From Rheum nobile (Eukaryota > Streptophyta > Magnoliopsida > Caryophyllales > Polygonaceae): a DNA stretch of 64,000 nt. The notes under the pieces are model-generated. The model ran no database searches. It was given only the letters and a program-made list of their open reading frames with translations, and was not told the DNA's origin. Made by a program: the position numbers and the translations under genes. Positions 10,887 through 21,594 of the stretch are shown in pieces. Within the stretch, counting starts at the first letter, position 1. Every line of letters starts with the position of its first letter. The DNA is taken from assembly GCA_027886185.1 (NCBI GenBank), contig WOAB01000878.1, positions 2,182,001 through 2,246,000 of the forward strand. Reading direction: 5' to 3'.

Positions 10887-11035
10887 CGCCCTACTCCACC
10901 GGAATTCCGCCGCCCCTTTCCCTGCTTCCGCCGGCTCTAGTCATTGCAGAGGAGATTGTTGCGCCCTAATACACGTTCAAGCGATCCTTGACGACAACTT
11001 GTAGTCTTCCTTCGGACAAGGTTACATCAACTACA
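10887..11035 (+). repeat. LTR 3'-end fragment, plus orientation
   Basis: Matches the last 150 or so bases of LTR Y (CCACCGCCCTACTCCACC to GGTTACATCA) and is fused directly to the protease fragment. It faces LTR X copy 3 head to head across about 5 bases. Confidence 0.75.
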
Positions 11036-11040
11036 AGAGT

Positions 11041-11729
11041 TGTGTGACATGCCAGAAGGAAGACTACAAGTTGTCGTCAAGGATCGCTTGAACGCGTAGT
11101 AGGGCGCAACAATCTCTTCTGCAATGACTGGAGCCAGCGAAAGCAGGGAAAGAGGCGGCGGAATTCTGGTGGAGTAGGGCGGTGGAGTGGTGGTTGATGG
11201 GGCGGCAGTAGGGTTTGGAGGGGCGGCAAGAACTAGGGTAGTTCTTGTTGCAAGGTTGCGGATAGTAACTGGATAATTAGGTAACCGAATCGATGCGCCA
11301 GGATAGTTCGACTAGAAACGCAAAGATAGATAATTAACGCGCCAGGATAATTCAACTTGGAAACGCGTTAATTGATGACGTCGGGGCCCGGGGTTAAGGA
11401 GTTTAACTCGACTTGAACTTAGGCTTGAAATTGACGTGAAGAACAATGAGTACATCGAAGGCTATTTAAAGCCAAGGGGCTCGGCCAAACCCTAATGGGC
11501 TTGGGCCGCGAAATAAACTAATGGGCTAGCCCACTATGCAATAGTGAAGCACACGCCCAAAATAGAAATGACTGAAATGGAAATGCTAAAACGGGAAATA
11601 TACTAAAGCTGGAAATAATAATACAAAAGTAGGCTAAATACGACTAAGTCTTGAACCACGGGGGACGCCATGGTCTTGGTTGTCTTGGGCTCGTCGTTGC
11701 CCGACTTGAGTCTAGCCAGGATCGCATCA
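11041..11729 (-). repeat. LTR type X, copy 3 (5' LTR of B on minus strand)
   Basis: Ends GGATCGCATCA at the GATAG duplication. The other edge is mutated (TGTGTGACATGCC in place of TGATGTAACCTTGCC), and no recognisable primer-binding site follows it on the minus strand. Confidence 0.8.
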
Positions 11730-11734
11730 GATAG

Positions 11735-12498
11735 CCTTTTCACGCAGGAAACTGGACCAAAGTGATGGACAATCACGATCAAAGAAATGATCAAGACGTT
11801 CGCCAGAGGAACGCCGGAGTAATGCTCGAAGCGACGAGCTACGGGATAATTGAGATCTGGGGGATCGTAGGGGGTTGATGTTGGGATTCAAGGAAGGAGA
11901 TAACTCAACTTAACAACTCAAATCAACATAACTTTATTAATGACATAAGTAGTGTTTATATAACACAATTTCGTGGCCTATAGCCTTGCAAAAGAAGAAA
12001 ACTATCTAATGCGAAAGATAAGGAGACTAGATAAAAGATAAGATCTTGCTACAGAAGCAATTAGAAAATCAAACAATATTGGATCCTAATTCTTCTTATC
12101 TAATCCTAAAGAAATAATAAACTAAATAAAAATGATGGAAATAATAAAAATCAAACAAGGAAAAACGGATTAAACTATATCTAATAGAACCTAATTAAGG
12201 AAAGTGAATAATTCCCGTTAGAAATTGCACATTTCTCCGTAAAACTCGATTTGGACCATCTTCTTGTTGGAATCTTGATTCGCCGTAAACTATGAAGTTG
12301 TAGATCTTTGAATCAGCTTTCCAACGCATCTTGATTCATCTCGAGATCAACTTTCTAGTCACAGTTATGACCGTTTTACCGAAGACTGTCTAGAACCAAA
12401 CGAGAAGTACCAATTTCGAACTTGCACAAGACTTCACCCTTTGCTTGGGCCTCTTTCTTGGAGTCCTTTGATTAATTCTCTCATGCATGTTGCTATCA
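11735..12498 (-). repeat. LTR of element A, second part of the split copy
   Basis: Continues the LTR begun at 3085 and ends GCTATCA, followed by the CTTAA duplication. It matches 1464-2221 closely. Confidence 0.88.
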
Positions 12499-12569
12499 CT
12501 TAATACTTGGACCCAACGGTTACTTTTAAACAAACGCTTTAAGTTTCCCAATCAAGTTAAGGAAGGTGG

Positions 12570-13024
12570 TAGACTTGTACAAAATCCGGACCAGGATCGG
12601 GCCTTTGGAAAAAAGTTTGCCCGGTTGACCGGGCTGAAATAGTTTTCATGTCCGTCCAGTAGACCGAGCCCGCCCGGTTTTTTATTATATAATTATATTT
12701 TATAGTATATAAATATGTTTTATATTATATTCTATATATAATTAAATATATTATATAATATTAAGGGTTGAAAATTTGAAATATCATATAATAAGGGCTG
12801 AAAAAAAAAATCATACATATTTAGAATATTATATAATATATAAAAATATATTTTTAATTTTAATTTTTTAACCGAGTACCAGGACGGATCTAGAGGACTG
12901 TCCATACCCGATACGTTTATGTATCGGACCCGACTCGGCCCGACAGGCCAATATAACTGTCCAAGCCCGATTTTTAAATCGGGCAAACGGGCTGGACAGA
13001 TTGACCTTTACTTATACAGGTCTA
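12570..13024. mobile_element. hAT-like MITE
   Basis: 455 bp with imperfect terminal inverted repeats TAGACTTGTACAA / TAGACCTGTATAA and a degenerate 8-bp duplication (GAAGGTGG at 12562-12569, GAAGGGGA at 13025-13032; 6 of 8 match). The subterminal zones are rich in CCCGG and CGGGC motifs, with an AT-rich centre and no coding. Confidence 0.65.
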
Positions 13025-14232
13025 GAAGGGGATAAGTAATTTTTAATTTCGTCTTGTTAATTTCTAGGCCTAATGCTTTTCTCCTATACTGACTATAAAA
13101 ACTAGTAGAGTTCGATTGACCTGTAATATAGAACTTATAACCTTTTGCTCAGTGATAAAATGGATAGGAAGTTTATGAGGCTGCATTAATTGGGGATACA
13201 CAACACCAGAAATTGTTCTATTACTTTTGAAAATGGGTCAATTACCAGAAAAACACTCGTTCAATAAGCAATATTGTCCAAAATCACCCATTTAATTCGA
13301 TATTACCGGAAATCATCTGTGTATCACATGTCGTTAAACATTTGCCACCCATCATTCACTTTCGTTTAAAATCCGCTTAATCCGGGCCCACGTCCCTATT
13401 TTTGTTTTGTTTTTTAAGTAAAATGGGAAATAATAATTAATTAACACATCTTCACCTCCAGAAGGCTTGCAAAGGGAGGCGGACAAATCGAGGTCGGCGA
13501 CGAAGAGGCGAGGAGGATGGAGGAGACACTAGTGGAAAAAACCCTTTTAGAGGCGGACATTTTGACACTTATTGCGGCGAACACCGATCGCCGTAACTGA
13601 GGGGGCTGCAACAAGTATGGAAGCTTTTTGAGGCGGGCTATATACGCCTCTACAAGTGGCTTTTAGAGGCGGGCCTATGGAGGCCCGCCTCTAAAAGCCA
13701 CTTGTAGAGGCGGGCCTCCATAGGCCCGCCTCTAAAAGTGCTCGGCCGTAGTGCACTTGTTGAGGCGGGCCTATGGAGGCCCGCCTCAACAAGTGTCTTT
13801 TAGAGGCGGGCCTCCATAGGCCCGCCTCTAAAAGCCTCAACAATTCGAACCTGACTCGGCCGAGTCATGGGCCGAGTCAGGCTCGGTTTATTGTATTTCA
13901 ACAATTCGAGCCTAACTCGACCCAGAACTCGGCCGAGTGCTCGGCCGAGTCAGGCTCGAATTGTTGAAATACCATACACACAGATTTGCAGAATAATATA
14001 CATCAACACAACAGATCGATTTCATTCACAGAATAATATAACAGATTTCACCAGAGTACAGTCAGATTCTCAACAACAGTATACAGGACAAGTACAAACA
14101 AGTTCAATCCGATAATAAATACTTCGATGTAAAATAAAAGCATATGAGTACATATAAAAATAAACATTGTCTACCACATAAAAAATCTCATCTTATTCAT
14201 TTGTGATTTGTAAATAAATTACCTCATCTTAT

Positions 14233-17200
14233 TCATTTGTGATTTGTAACCCATATTCCCTCCCTATGATCCGTACGGATGTGATTAGTAGTATTTGCAT
14301 CTTCCTCCTCGGGTAATGGTTGAACAACAATTGATAACAAGGGTGTGTCGTCATACTCTTCTTCATCCACAACATCATCAATACCCAGAATATGTCTTTT
14401 ACCTTGGGCAACTGCACGCCATCTAGGATCAACATTGTCTACCACATAAAAAATCTGCTTAGCTTGTGATGCTAGGATGAATGGCTCGTCACTATCACTT
14501 AATCGGTCAAAGTTTACCAATGTCAAACCCGGATAAATTTCATCTTGCTTCACCCCGTTAGTGTTGTTCACCCACTTGCACCGGAAAACAGGGATTGTAA
14601 AATTGTTATAATCAAGCTCCCATATTTCTTCGATAACACCATAATACGATTGTGTCGCATCAACCGGTCTTTTGTCCTTAGCGCTCGCATAGACCCTAGA
14701 TGCTGCAACAACCTTCACTCCACTATTCTGCACCACACTCTTTTCATCTTGTCTTCTAGTGTAGAATGTGAACCCATTGATATCATACCCTTCGTAAGAC
14801 CGAACACATAGTCGAGGACCTCGAGATAACCACTTCACCGTATCAGAAACGTCATGTTCTTTCCTAAGTTCCTCAGCAGCTTCCTTCTTAAACCAATCAA
14901 CAAATGTGCGATTATGTTCCCTCATCAAAGCTCTTTCATTCAATTTTGGATTATTGTGTTGCAATTCAAGGCAATGCTTTTCTATGTAAGGATTGACCTC
15001 TGTAAGATGCTGCAACACACAAAGATGTGCCTTAATCTTCCTTTCAGATGGAGGAGATATCACATTTTTACCAATTACTCCCTCTCCTTCAAGCCTCCCT
15101 GCATGACGAGATTTTGGAAGACCTATTGGATGAAGCCTTGACAAAAACTCAGCTGCGTATTGAGATATCTCTTCATGAAGGACTCCACGAATGATACTAC
15201 CCTCTGGATTCGCCCGATTCTTTACTTTGTCCTTTAAACTGCCAAAAAATCTCTCAAAAGGATACATCCATCTTAAATACACCGAACCACATAACTTGAT
15301 TTCTCGAACCAAATGAACAATCAAGTGCACCATTATGTCAAAGAAAGACGGCGGAAAGTACATTTCAAATCGACACAAAGTTTCAACAATATCAACGTGG
15401 AGAGCATCCAATATTTCCGGATCAATAACCTTAGCACATATGGAACTGAAAAACACGAACAGTTTTGTTATAACATGTCTCACATGTTTCGGCAATATCC
15501 CACGAAGTGCGATCGGCAAGAAAACATTAATCAATACATGGCAATCATGAGACTTCATACCAATCAACCGAAGGTCCGAAAGAGAAACTAGACGTTTTAC
15601 ATTTGACGAATATCCCGATGGAACCTTAATGCCATGTAAGCACTCACAAAACACCTTTTTCTCCTTTCTTGACATTGTGTAACAGGCCGGAGGTAGAAAA
15701 GTCTTTTTACCATCCGGTTTTACAACGGGCCACAAATCTGGTCGAATATTCCTCTCTTTCATATCAAAACGAACTTTCTGATTGTCTTTCGTCTTTCCGG
15801 GTATATTCAACAAAGTCCCAATTATAGCATCACAAACATTTTTTTCAATGTGCATCACATCGAGACAATGCCTAACCGACAAATCTTGCCAATAAGGAAG
15901 ATCCCATAGTATAGACACTTTCTTCCATAAAACACCCTTTGCAGAGACGGACTTGAAGCCCTTGCCGTATTTGGTGTCAACATTTTTAATCCGTTCATAA
16001 ACATGTGATCCTGTCAAAGGTGTATGAGCTACTCCTTCCTCGGTGTACCCATTGAACTCCTTCTTTTTACGGTAAGGGTGATATCGACTAAGGAGCTTTC
16101 GGTACCCTAGATACACATTTTTCCTGTAATTTTTCAAGTAGGCGGGTTTCATATCTTCTTCACATATAGGGCATGCTTGTTCTCCTTTGGTTTTGTATCC
16201 AGACAAGTTTCCATATGCCGGAAAATCATTTATGGTACAAAAAACCATAGCTCGCAAGGTAAAGTTTGAGTTGGTGTATGCATCGAACATTGGAACACCT
16301 TCATTCCACAGTAATTTCAAATCATCAACAAGTGGAGCCAGATACACATCTATGTCATTCCCAGGTTGCTAGGCCCGAAGATGAGGAGTGATAACATGAT
16401 ATACTTGCGCTTCATACACAACCATGGAGGAAGATTATAAATCGCTAGAAGAACCGGCCATGTGCTATGTTGGCTGCTTAGAGTGCCATACGGATTCACA
16501 CCATCTGTACACAAAGCAAGTCTCAGATTCCTAATCTCATCACCAAATTCAGAATATTTCTTATCAATATTTCTCCATTGAGGAGAATCAGTAGGATGTC
16601 TAAGGAGTCCATCTTTCTTTCTCCCTTCCGCATGCCACCTCAGATTTTTGGCTTCCTTCTTTATCGAAAACAAACGTTGAAACCTAGGTATTATCGGAAG
16701 ATACCACATAACCTTAGCTGCTGGCCCCCTCTTAGCCGAATTTACCCCTTTACGCTTGTAACGAGATGCACCGCACTTTGGACACTCATTCAAATTTTCA
16801 TGTTCATTTCTGTAAAGCATACAATCATTTGGGCAAACATCTATCTTGATGGCCTCTAAGCCTAAGGGACACATCAATTTCCTGGCATAATAAGTAGAGA
16901 TAGGTATGTCATTGCCTTCTGGTAAAAATTCACCTAATCATTCCAATAAGGTGTTGAAACTTCCATCAGTCCAACCAGAAGCACATTTCAAGTTGTAAAG
17001 TATTGACACAGCCTCTAACTTGCTAAATTTTGTACACCCGGGATACAAGGGAGTCTCTGCAGCCTTTGATACATGTTCGAACATCTGAGGTCGTTCGTTC
17101 AAGTGATCTCTCACCCCATCCATCATCCCATTTATTTCATCATATTCTTGGTCATCATCATCATCCATCTCATTATTCTCAGCAATATCATCATCACTAT

Positions 17201-17513
17201 CATCAGTGTCTACCCGAACATCAAACTCATTGACACTAGAACTTGGACGATCAAGTATTTTCTCACCATGCCAAAACCAAATATGGTAATCTTGTTTGAA
17301 ACCACGACGAAATAAATGATCCTCAATCTCATCAATATCATCTAACCGCCTTATATTCTTACAATCACGGCATGGACAATAGATTTTTTCGGCTTTCGTA
17401 CTCCGTTGGTGTGCTAAAGCACATCTAATGAACTCCTCAACCCCACTCAAGTATTCTGTCGTAGTATGGTCACCGTACATCCAAGGACGACTCATTTCTA
17501 GTAATAAATGCAA
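14233..17513 (-). pseudogene. CACTA tnp2-type transposase, two lesions
   Basis: Read on the minus strand in three pieces. 17513-16938 holds the transposase-associated zinc-binding domain (WMYGDHTTTEYLSGVEEFI, CPCRDCKN, FRRGFKQDYHIWFWHGE). 16877-16350 holds the start of the tnp2 domain (CPNDCMLYRNE, CPKCGASRYK). 16347-14233 (704 codons) holds the rest of tnp2 (LPYWQDLSVRHCLDVMHIEK), DUF4218 (YLRWMYPFERFFGSLK) and, near the end, DUF4216 (RCKWVNN, IFYVVDNVDPRW). An in-frame TGA at 16938-16940 separates the first two pieces. A one-base frame change at about 16360-16372 (inside the conserved FGPxQPGNDIDVYLAPL stretch) separates the last two. Domain order and length are otherwise complete, so it died recently. 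The likely true start is the second Met (MSRPWMYG). Confidence 0.88.
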
Positions 17514-17544
17514 AACAAGGAAGATTTAATATCATTTCTAATAA

Positions 17545-18165
17545 CTATTCCGCCAAGGGCTTAAATTATGAATTCTATCCCGCCAAGGGCCTAAATAGAT
17601 AATAATAAGCAACTAAGCAAGAAAAAATACAAACTCAACTATCCCGCCAAGGGCCTAGATTATGAATTCTATCCCGCCAAGGGCCTAAGGAATTAGGGTA
17701 GAAGTATTACCTTGACCCAATATCGAGCCTTCAAGACAATGCCTTTATCAACCTGCAGAATGTAATTTCCCTAATTAAATAAACCGTAAAAATGTGATCC
17801 TCTAGTATATTACATCTTCAATACATTATAATACATAGATTATGAGACAGAAAATATAGAGAAACGCATATTAGAAAAATGCATATTCATAAGGGCATTT
17901 CATCAAACACCTTCAATGCACGAGCAAGTTGACCAAAATACACAAATTCGTACAAGCTTTAAACACAAAATACACAAATTAGAAATCAGTACATTAGGAT
18001 TTGCATATTCGTAGGGGCATTTCATCAAAAAATCTGCTTAGACAAACGCATATTCATAGGGGCATTTCATCAAACACCTTCAATGCACGACCTTTAAACA
18101 CAAAAATAAACAAATTCGTACAAGCTTTAAACACAATACAGAGAAACGCATATTAGAGAAACGCT
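17545..18165 (-). promoter_or_regulatory. Transposase 5' region with internal repeats
   Basis: Upstream of the transposase on the minus strand. Four copies of CGCCAAGGGC occur at 17551, 17581, 17645 and 17675, and three copies of a unit containing GGGGCATTTCATCAAA occur between 17890 and 18075. The repeats suggest protein-binding or local slippage; no coding. Confidence 0.45.
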
Positions 18166-19238
18166 TACCCACCAGAGGAATCGGGTGAGGAAGTCGGAGT
18201 TCTGGTGAAACCGAGTGCTCGGCGAGAGGAGAGGAGACGAAGTCTGAACGAAGCGAAGAGGTGAATGTTCTGGTGAACGAAGCGCGCGCGGAGAAGCTGA
18301 ATGTTTTAATTAAGTATATTAGGGTAGACTTATAGAGGCGGGCCTATTTATGCCCGCCTCTATAAGTCCAATGTTATGGCCGAGAAAGAGGCAATAGAGG
18401 CGGGCCTCCTAATGCCCGCCTCTATTGCATACGTTTGTTGAGGCGGGCTTATGGAGGCCCGCCTCAATTACTTACCATTAGAGGCGGGCCTTTAATCGGC
18501 CCGCCTCTAATACTTTAGCGGGAATAATTTTTCGGAAACTTTTTGAGGCGTATAAATTTTTGCCCGTCTCAATAGAATTTTTTGAGGCGTATAAAATAAT
18601 TATCCGCCTCAAAAACCTGAAAAACTGATTGCGTAGGACGTTGTTGAGGCGTTTTGTTATAGGCCCGCCTCTAAAAGGGCGCCTCAACAAGTGTTTTTTC
18701 CACTAGTGAGATCACGAAGATCTGGGAGAAGAGCGAGTCGAGATTCGATTCGAGGACCGAGGCCGAGGAGAGCGAGGCGGAGGAGTGGAGGAAGAAGGCG
18801 GCAGAGGCGACGACGAAGACGAGGTCGGAGGGGAATCGGAGGAGAAGAGGAGGAAGAGGGAGAGAAAGAGGAAAAGGAAGAGGACCGAGGAGGATTGGAG
18901 GGAGGTGAAGAGGTGGACAGGGGAGTGGCCGGCGACAAGGGGGTCAGGGGTGGTGGCGGAGACGAGTTGCATGATGAGGGAGAGGAGGGAGGTGAAGAGG
19001 AGGATTGGAGAGAGGTGAAGAGGTGTTAATTTTTTTTTCCCATTTTACTCTAAAAGAAATTAAAAATAGGGATGTGAGCCCCGATTAAACGGATTTTAAA
19101 CAGAAGTGAAAGATGAGTGGCGAGTGTTTAACGACATGTGATATACGGGTGATTTCCGATAATATCAAATTAAAGGGGTGGTTTTGGACAATATGGCCTA
19201 TTAAACATGTGGTTTTCGGTAATTAACCATTTGAAAAT

Positions 19239-19618
19239 ACATTTTTGTGATTTTCAATTTTTATTGGCAGTTTGTGATTAAAACGACTATTAAGTTATGT
19301 CATGTTTTAAGCAATAATATTTATAATCATAAACAAAATAAAAGATTTTAAAACTGAAAATTTCAAAGCCGTACCAAATGAACCCTTAGTGCTTGTTTGG
19401 TTGAATGTGGAAAGTGTAATTTCTAGGAAGTTACTTCATGTGAAATCAAAATATGGGAATTTAAATTCATGAAAATTGGTAAATTATGTTTGGTTAAAAT
19501 CTAAATCATGGGAAATATGGGGGAAGAAAATCTTACACAACCCTCCCTAGGTGATTGCACTTATATGTTTTGTAGGAATTGAAAATCTCATAAATTAAAT
19601 ATCTGCATTTTTCAAAAA
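19239..19618. other. Intergenic DNA
   Basis: AT-rich. A MITE-like start GTGCTTGTTTGGTTGA at about 19392 resembles one end of the element at 31519-31998, but no matching end is found here. Confidence 0.4.
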
Positions 19619-19626
19619 CAAAAAAG

Positions 19627-20262
19627 TAGGGGTGAGCAAACGGATCGATCCGATCCGATCCGTTATACCGGATATCCGGTTCAAAAAAATTACAAAACCC
19701 CGATCCGTATCCGGTCCGTTTTGAAACGGATATCCGGTAAAAAGGACCCGGATCGGATCGGATATCTGAGCCGGATATCCGAATTATCCGGTTACTACAA
19801 ATCTATTAAAAATAAATCAATATATTCATTTTTTTAATTCAAAAGTAATAAATTTGTAAATTAAGAAATAAAATTTGTAGGTTGTTTCTTAATTTGTTCG
19901 TACGATTTAAATTATATACACACTTATTATTCATATGAAAATGTATTTACAATATTTTAATTGGACAACAATATAAATATGTGATTAAGGATGTAAAATT
20001 TATTAATATATTACTCAATATATTAGTTATAATAAACAAATTTATGATTATAAATATTATATGAATAATACCGGATATTTTCGGATATCCGGTAAGCTAA
20101 ATATCTCGATCCGTATCCGGTTCAAGTATCCGGCAAAATCATCCGGATCGGATCGGATACGGATAAAAACTTAAAGGATATTTTCGGATACGGATTTTTA
20201 GGATACGGATCGGCGGATTTTCGGATCGGATCAGCCGGATCGGATATATTTGCTCACCCCTA
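19627..20262. mobile_element. hAT-like MITE
   Basis: 636 bp with perfect 14-bp terminal inverted repeats TAGGGGTGAGCAAA / TTTGCTCACCCCTA and the perfect 8-bp duplication CAAAAAAG (19619-19626, 20263-20270). The subterminal zones are dense in GGATCGGATC and GATATCCGG motifs and the centre is AT-rich. No ORF. Confidence 0.93.
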
Positions 20263-20270
20263 CAAAAAAG

Positions 20271-21328
20271 TCAATCAAACACATATATTTGATATCACTT
20301 TTCAAATAATTTAAAATCATGAAAATTTACTTCCTAACCCACTTAGTATAGCACTTAGTATACCTATTCTCATTCCTTATAATGGACATTGGACAATTAT
20401 CAAAATCAGTCAAAGTATACCCAACAAAAAACACAGTTTAAAATAAATAGTATAAATATTTACAATGTTTTTAATCTATGCACTTAGGTTATAAATTAAC
20501 AACCTTATATTAAAGAAATTTTATTAAATATTATTTATTTTGAGATTATTATTTTTTTTGTAAAAAAATTAATAATTTCTTTTTAGTATAAGAATTTCTT
20601 AAGAGTTAAAATATCTACAGCTCTAACAGAAGAATACGCACCGCGCTTCATCTAGCTGAATGACCGCTAGACGTTTGACGATCTATAGTGATAGATAATT
20701 TACAGATCCTAACATTCATTCTCGTATAAATTTTTATATGGCAAGTGTATAAAGTTATATACTTTCCATATATTACAAGGCTTGGACAATTTTTTTTAAA
20801 CGGTTTTTTAAGCCTTTTATACATCCTAAGACTTACAAAATAATTCTTTTACAAATAATTTAAAAATAAATAAAATCTAATTAATTTTTCCTATATGTAA
20901 AATTTTAACGTCTTTAAAAGTTGACATCTCATATTCCCAGTTAGAGAAAGGTATTGTTTAATAAACGTTACCAGCGTATGGATCCTATAGTGTGGGTAGG
21001 GTGGTCATGGGGCCCACGAGAATCCCTATTATGATGACATGGAAAGAATTCGTCGTAAAAGTAAATTAAGGAGTTTAATTCCTTTCGTATTAAGTTTTTA
21101 AAATTACTTAGTTATCTTTTTCAATCTTATTAACATAGGTGTTCTCTGGGATTAGAAGAAAAATAAACCTGTCAAGAACGCTACGTAAATGAGGGATAGG
21201 TTACAAACTAGTGTATTATCCGTGCATACAAACATCCTCCGTTAAGATTTATTTGTTTTTTTAGAGTTTTATACGTATTACAAAATAAAGGTAAATGAGT
21301 GAAACGTGCCATGCATGGATAAAACATA
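20271..21328. other. AT-rich intergenic DNA
   Basis: No coding signal. A short Stowaway-like end (CTCCGTTAAGATTTATTTGT) lies near 21237, without a visible partner. Confidence 0.5.
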
Positions 21329-21592
21329 CTCCATCCGTTAAGATTTACTTGTCTTTTTAGAATTTTGTACATATATTAAGAAAGTCATTAAATGTATTTT
21401 AAAAATCTAATTTTTTTCTCAATTTAATCACCATTTAGAACCAATAGATGGAGAAAGAAAAATTAACATAACCAAGTTCCAATATAAATTTTATGATTTA
21501 TATGTGATACATTGCCTTGAAATCCTATAAGGATAAATATTTATAAACAAATTGTAAAGGCTAAAAGAACATCTAATTGTGAATGGAGGGAG
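21329..21592. mobile_element. Stowaway-like MITE (Tc1/Mariner type)
   Basis: Begins CTCCATCCGTTAAG and ends GAATGGAGGGAG, flanked by TA on both sides (21327-21328, 21593-21594). These termini are typical of plant Stowaway elements (CTCCnTCCGT). 264 bp, AT-rich, non-coding. Confidence 0.6.
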
Positions 21593-21594
21593 TA

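Larger units (their letters stand above)
3202..11729 (-). mobile_element. Chimeric LTR-retrotransposon complex B (Ty3/Gypsy type, gag-protease only)
   Basis: Inserted in an LTR of element A with the 5-bp duplication GATAG (3197-3201 and 11730-11734). The outer ends are TGATGTAACC and GGATCGCATCA. Both outer LTRs (3202-3903 and about 11041-11729) point to the minus strand. The purine tract complementary to 3904-3918 marks 3202-3903 as the 3' LTR. The interior is mostly plus-strand material: an initiator tRNA-Met binding site at 4048-4060, a decayed gag and protease, a purine tract and plus-oriented LTR (8493-9217), then inverted LTR copies and a second protease fragment. No reverse transcriptase, RNase H or integrase is present. 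The layout implies template switching, self-integration or several rounds of nested insertion and deletion. Confidence 0.85.
1353..12498 (-). mobile_element. Non-autonomous LTR retrotransposon A, split by element B
   Basis: The 5-bp direct repeat CTTAA flanks it at 1348-1352 and 12499-12503. Its LTRs begin TGATGC and end GCTATCA on the plus strand (TG...CA). One LTR is 1353-2221. The other is 3085-3201 plus 11735-12498, cut by insertion B at 3202-11729. The primer-binding site (3070-3083, complementary to initiator tRNA-Met apart from one mismatch) abuts the right LTR, and a purine tract (complement of 2222-2236) abuts the left LTR, so the element runs on the minus strand. Without B it is about 2.6 kb with an 863-bp interior carrying a single ORF. 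It has no gag, protease, reverse transcriptase or integrase, so it must have depended on another element for transposition. Confidence 0.9.
13527..18708 (-). mobile_element. CACTA (En/Spm) transposon 1
   Basis: 5182 bp with terminal inverted repeats CACTAGTGGAAAAAAC / GTTTTTTCCACTAGTG and the 3-bp duplication AGA (13524-13526, 18709-18711). Subterminal zones 13640-13840 and 18325-18690 are arrays of GAGGCGGGCC units in both senses, forming palindromes, as expected for transposase-binding ends. The transposase gene is on the minus strand (17513 to 14233). Confidence 0.93.
13235..19229. mobile_element. MULE-like long-TIR element carrying a nested CACTA
   Basis: Perfect 9-bp duplication TTTGAAAAT (13226-13234, 19230-19238). 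The terminal inverted repeats of about 220 bp (13235-13457 and 19010-19229) are similar throughout but diverged. With the CACTA removed the element is about 810 bp. Its non-TIR core (13458-13526, 18709-19009) is purine-rich and might hold a fragment of coding sequence (one open frame reads EEWRKKAAEATTKTRSEGN), but this is low complexity. No MULE transposase, so it is non-autonomous. Confidence 0.7.

Noticed and set aside
18691..19029. 112-codon Arg/Glu/Gly-rich ORF in the MULE-like core
   Set aside because: Pure low-complexity purine-rich sequence; several frames are open on both strands, so the open frame is no evidence of coding.
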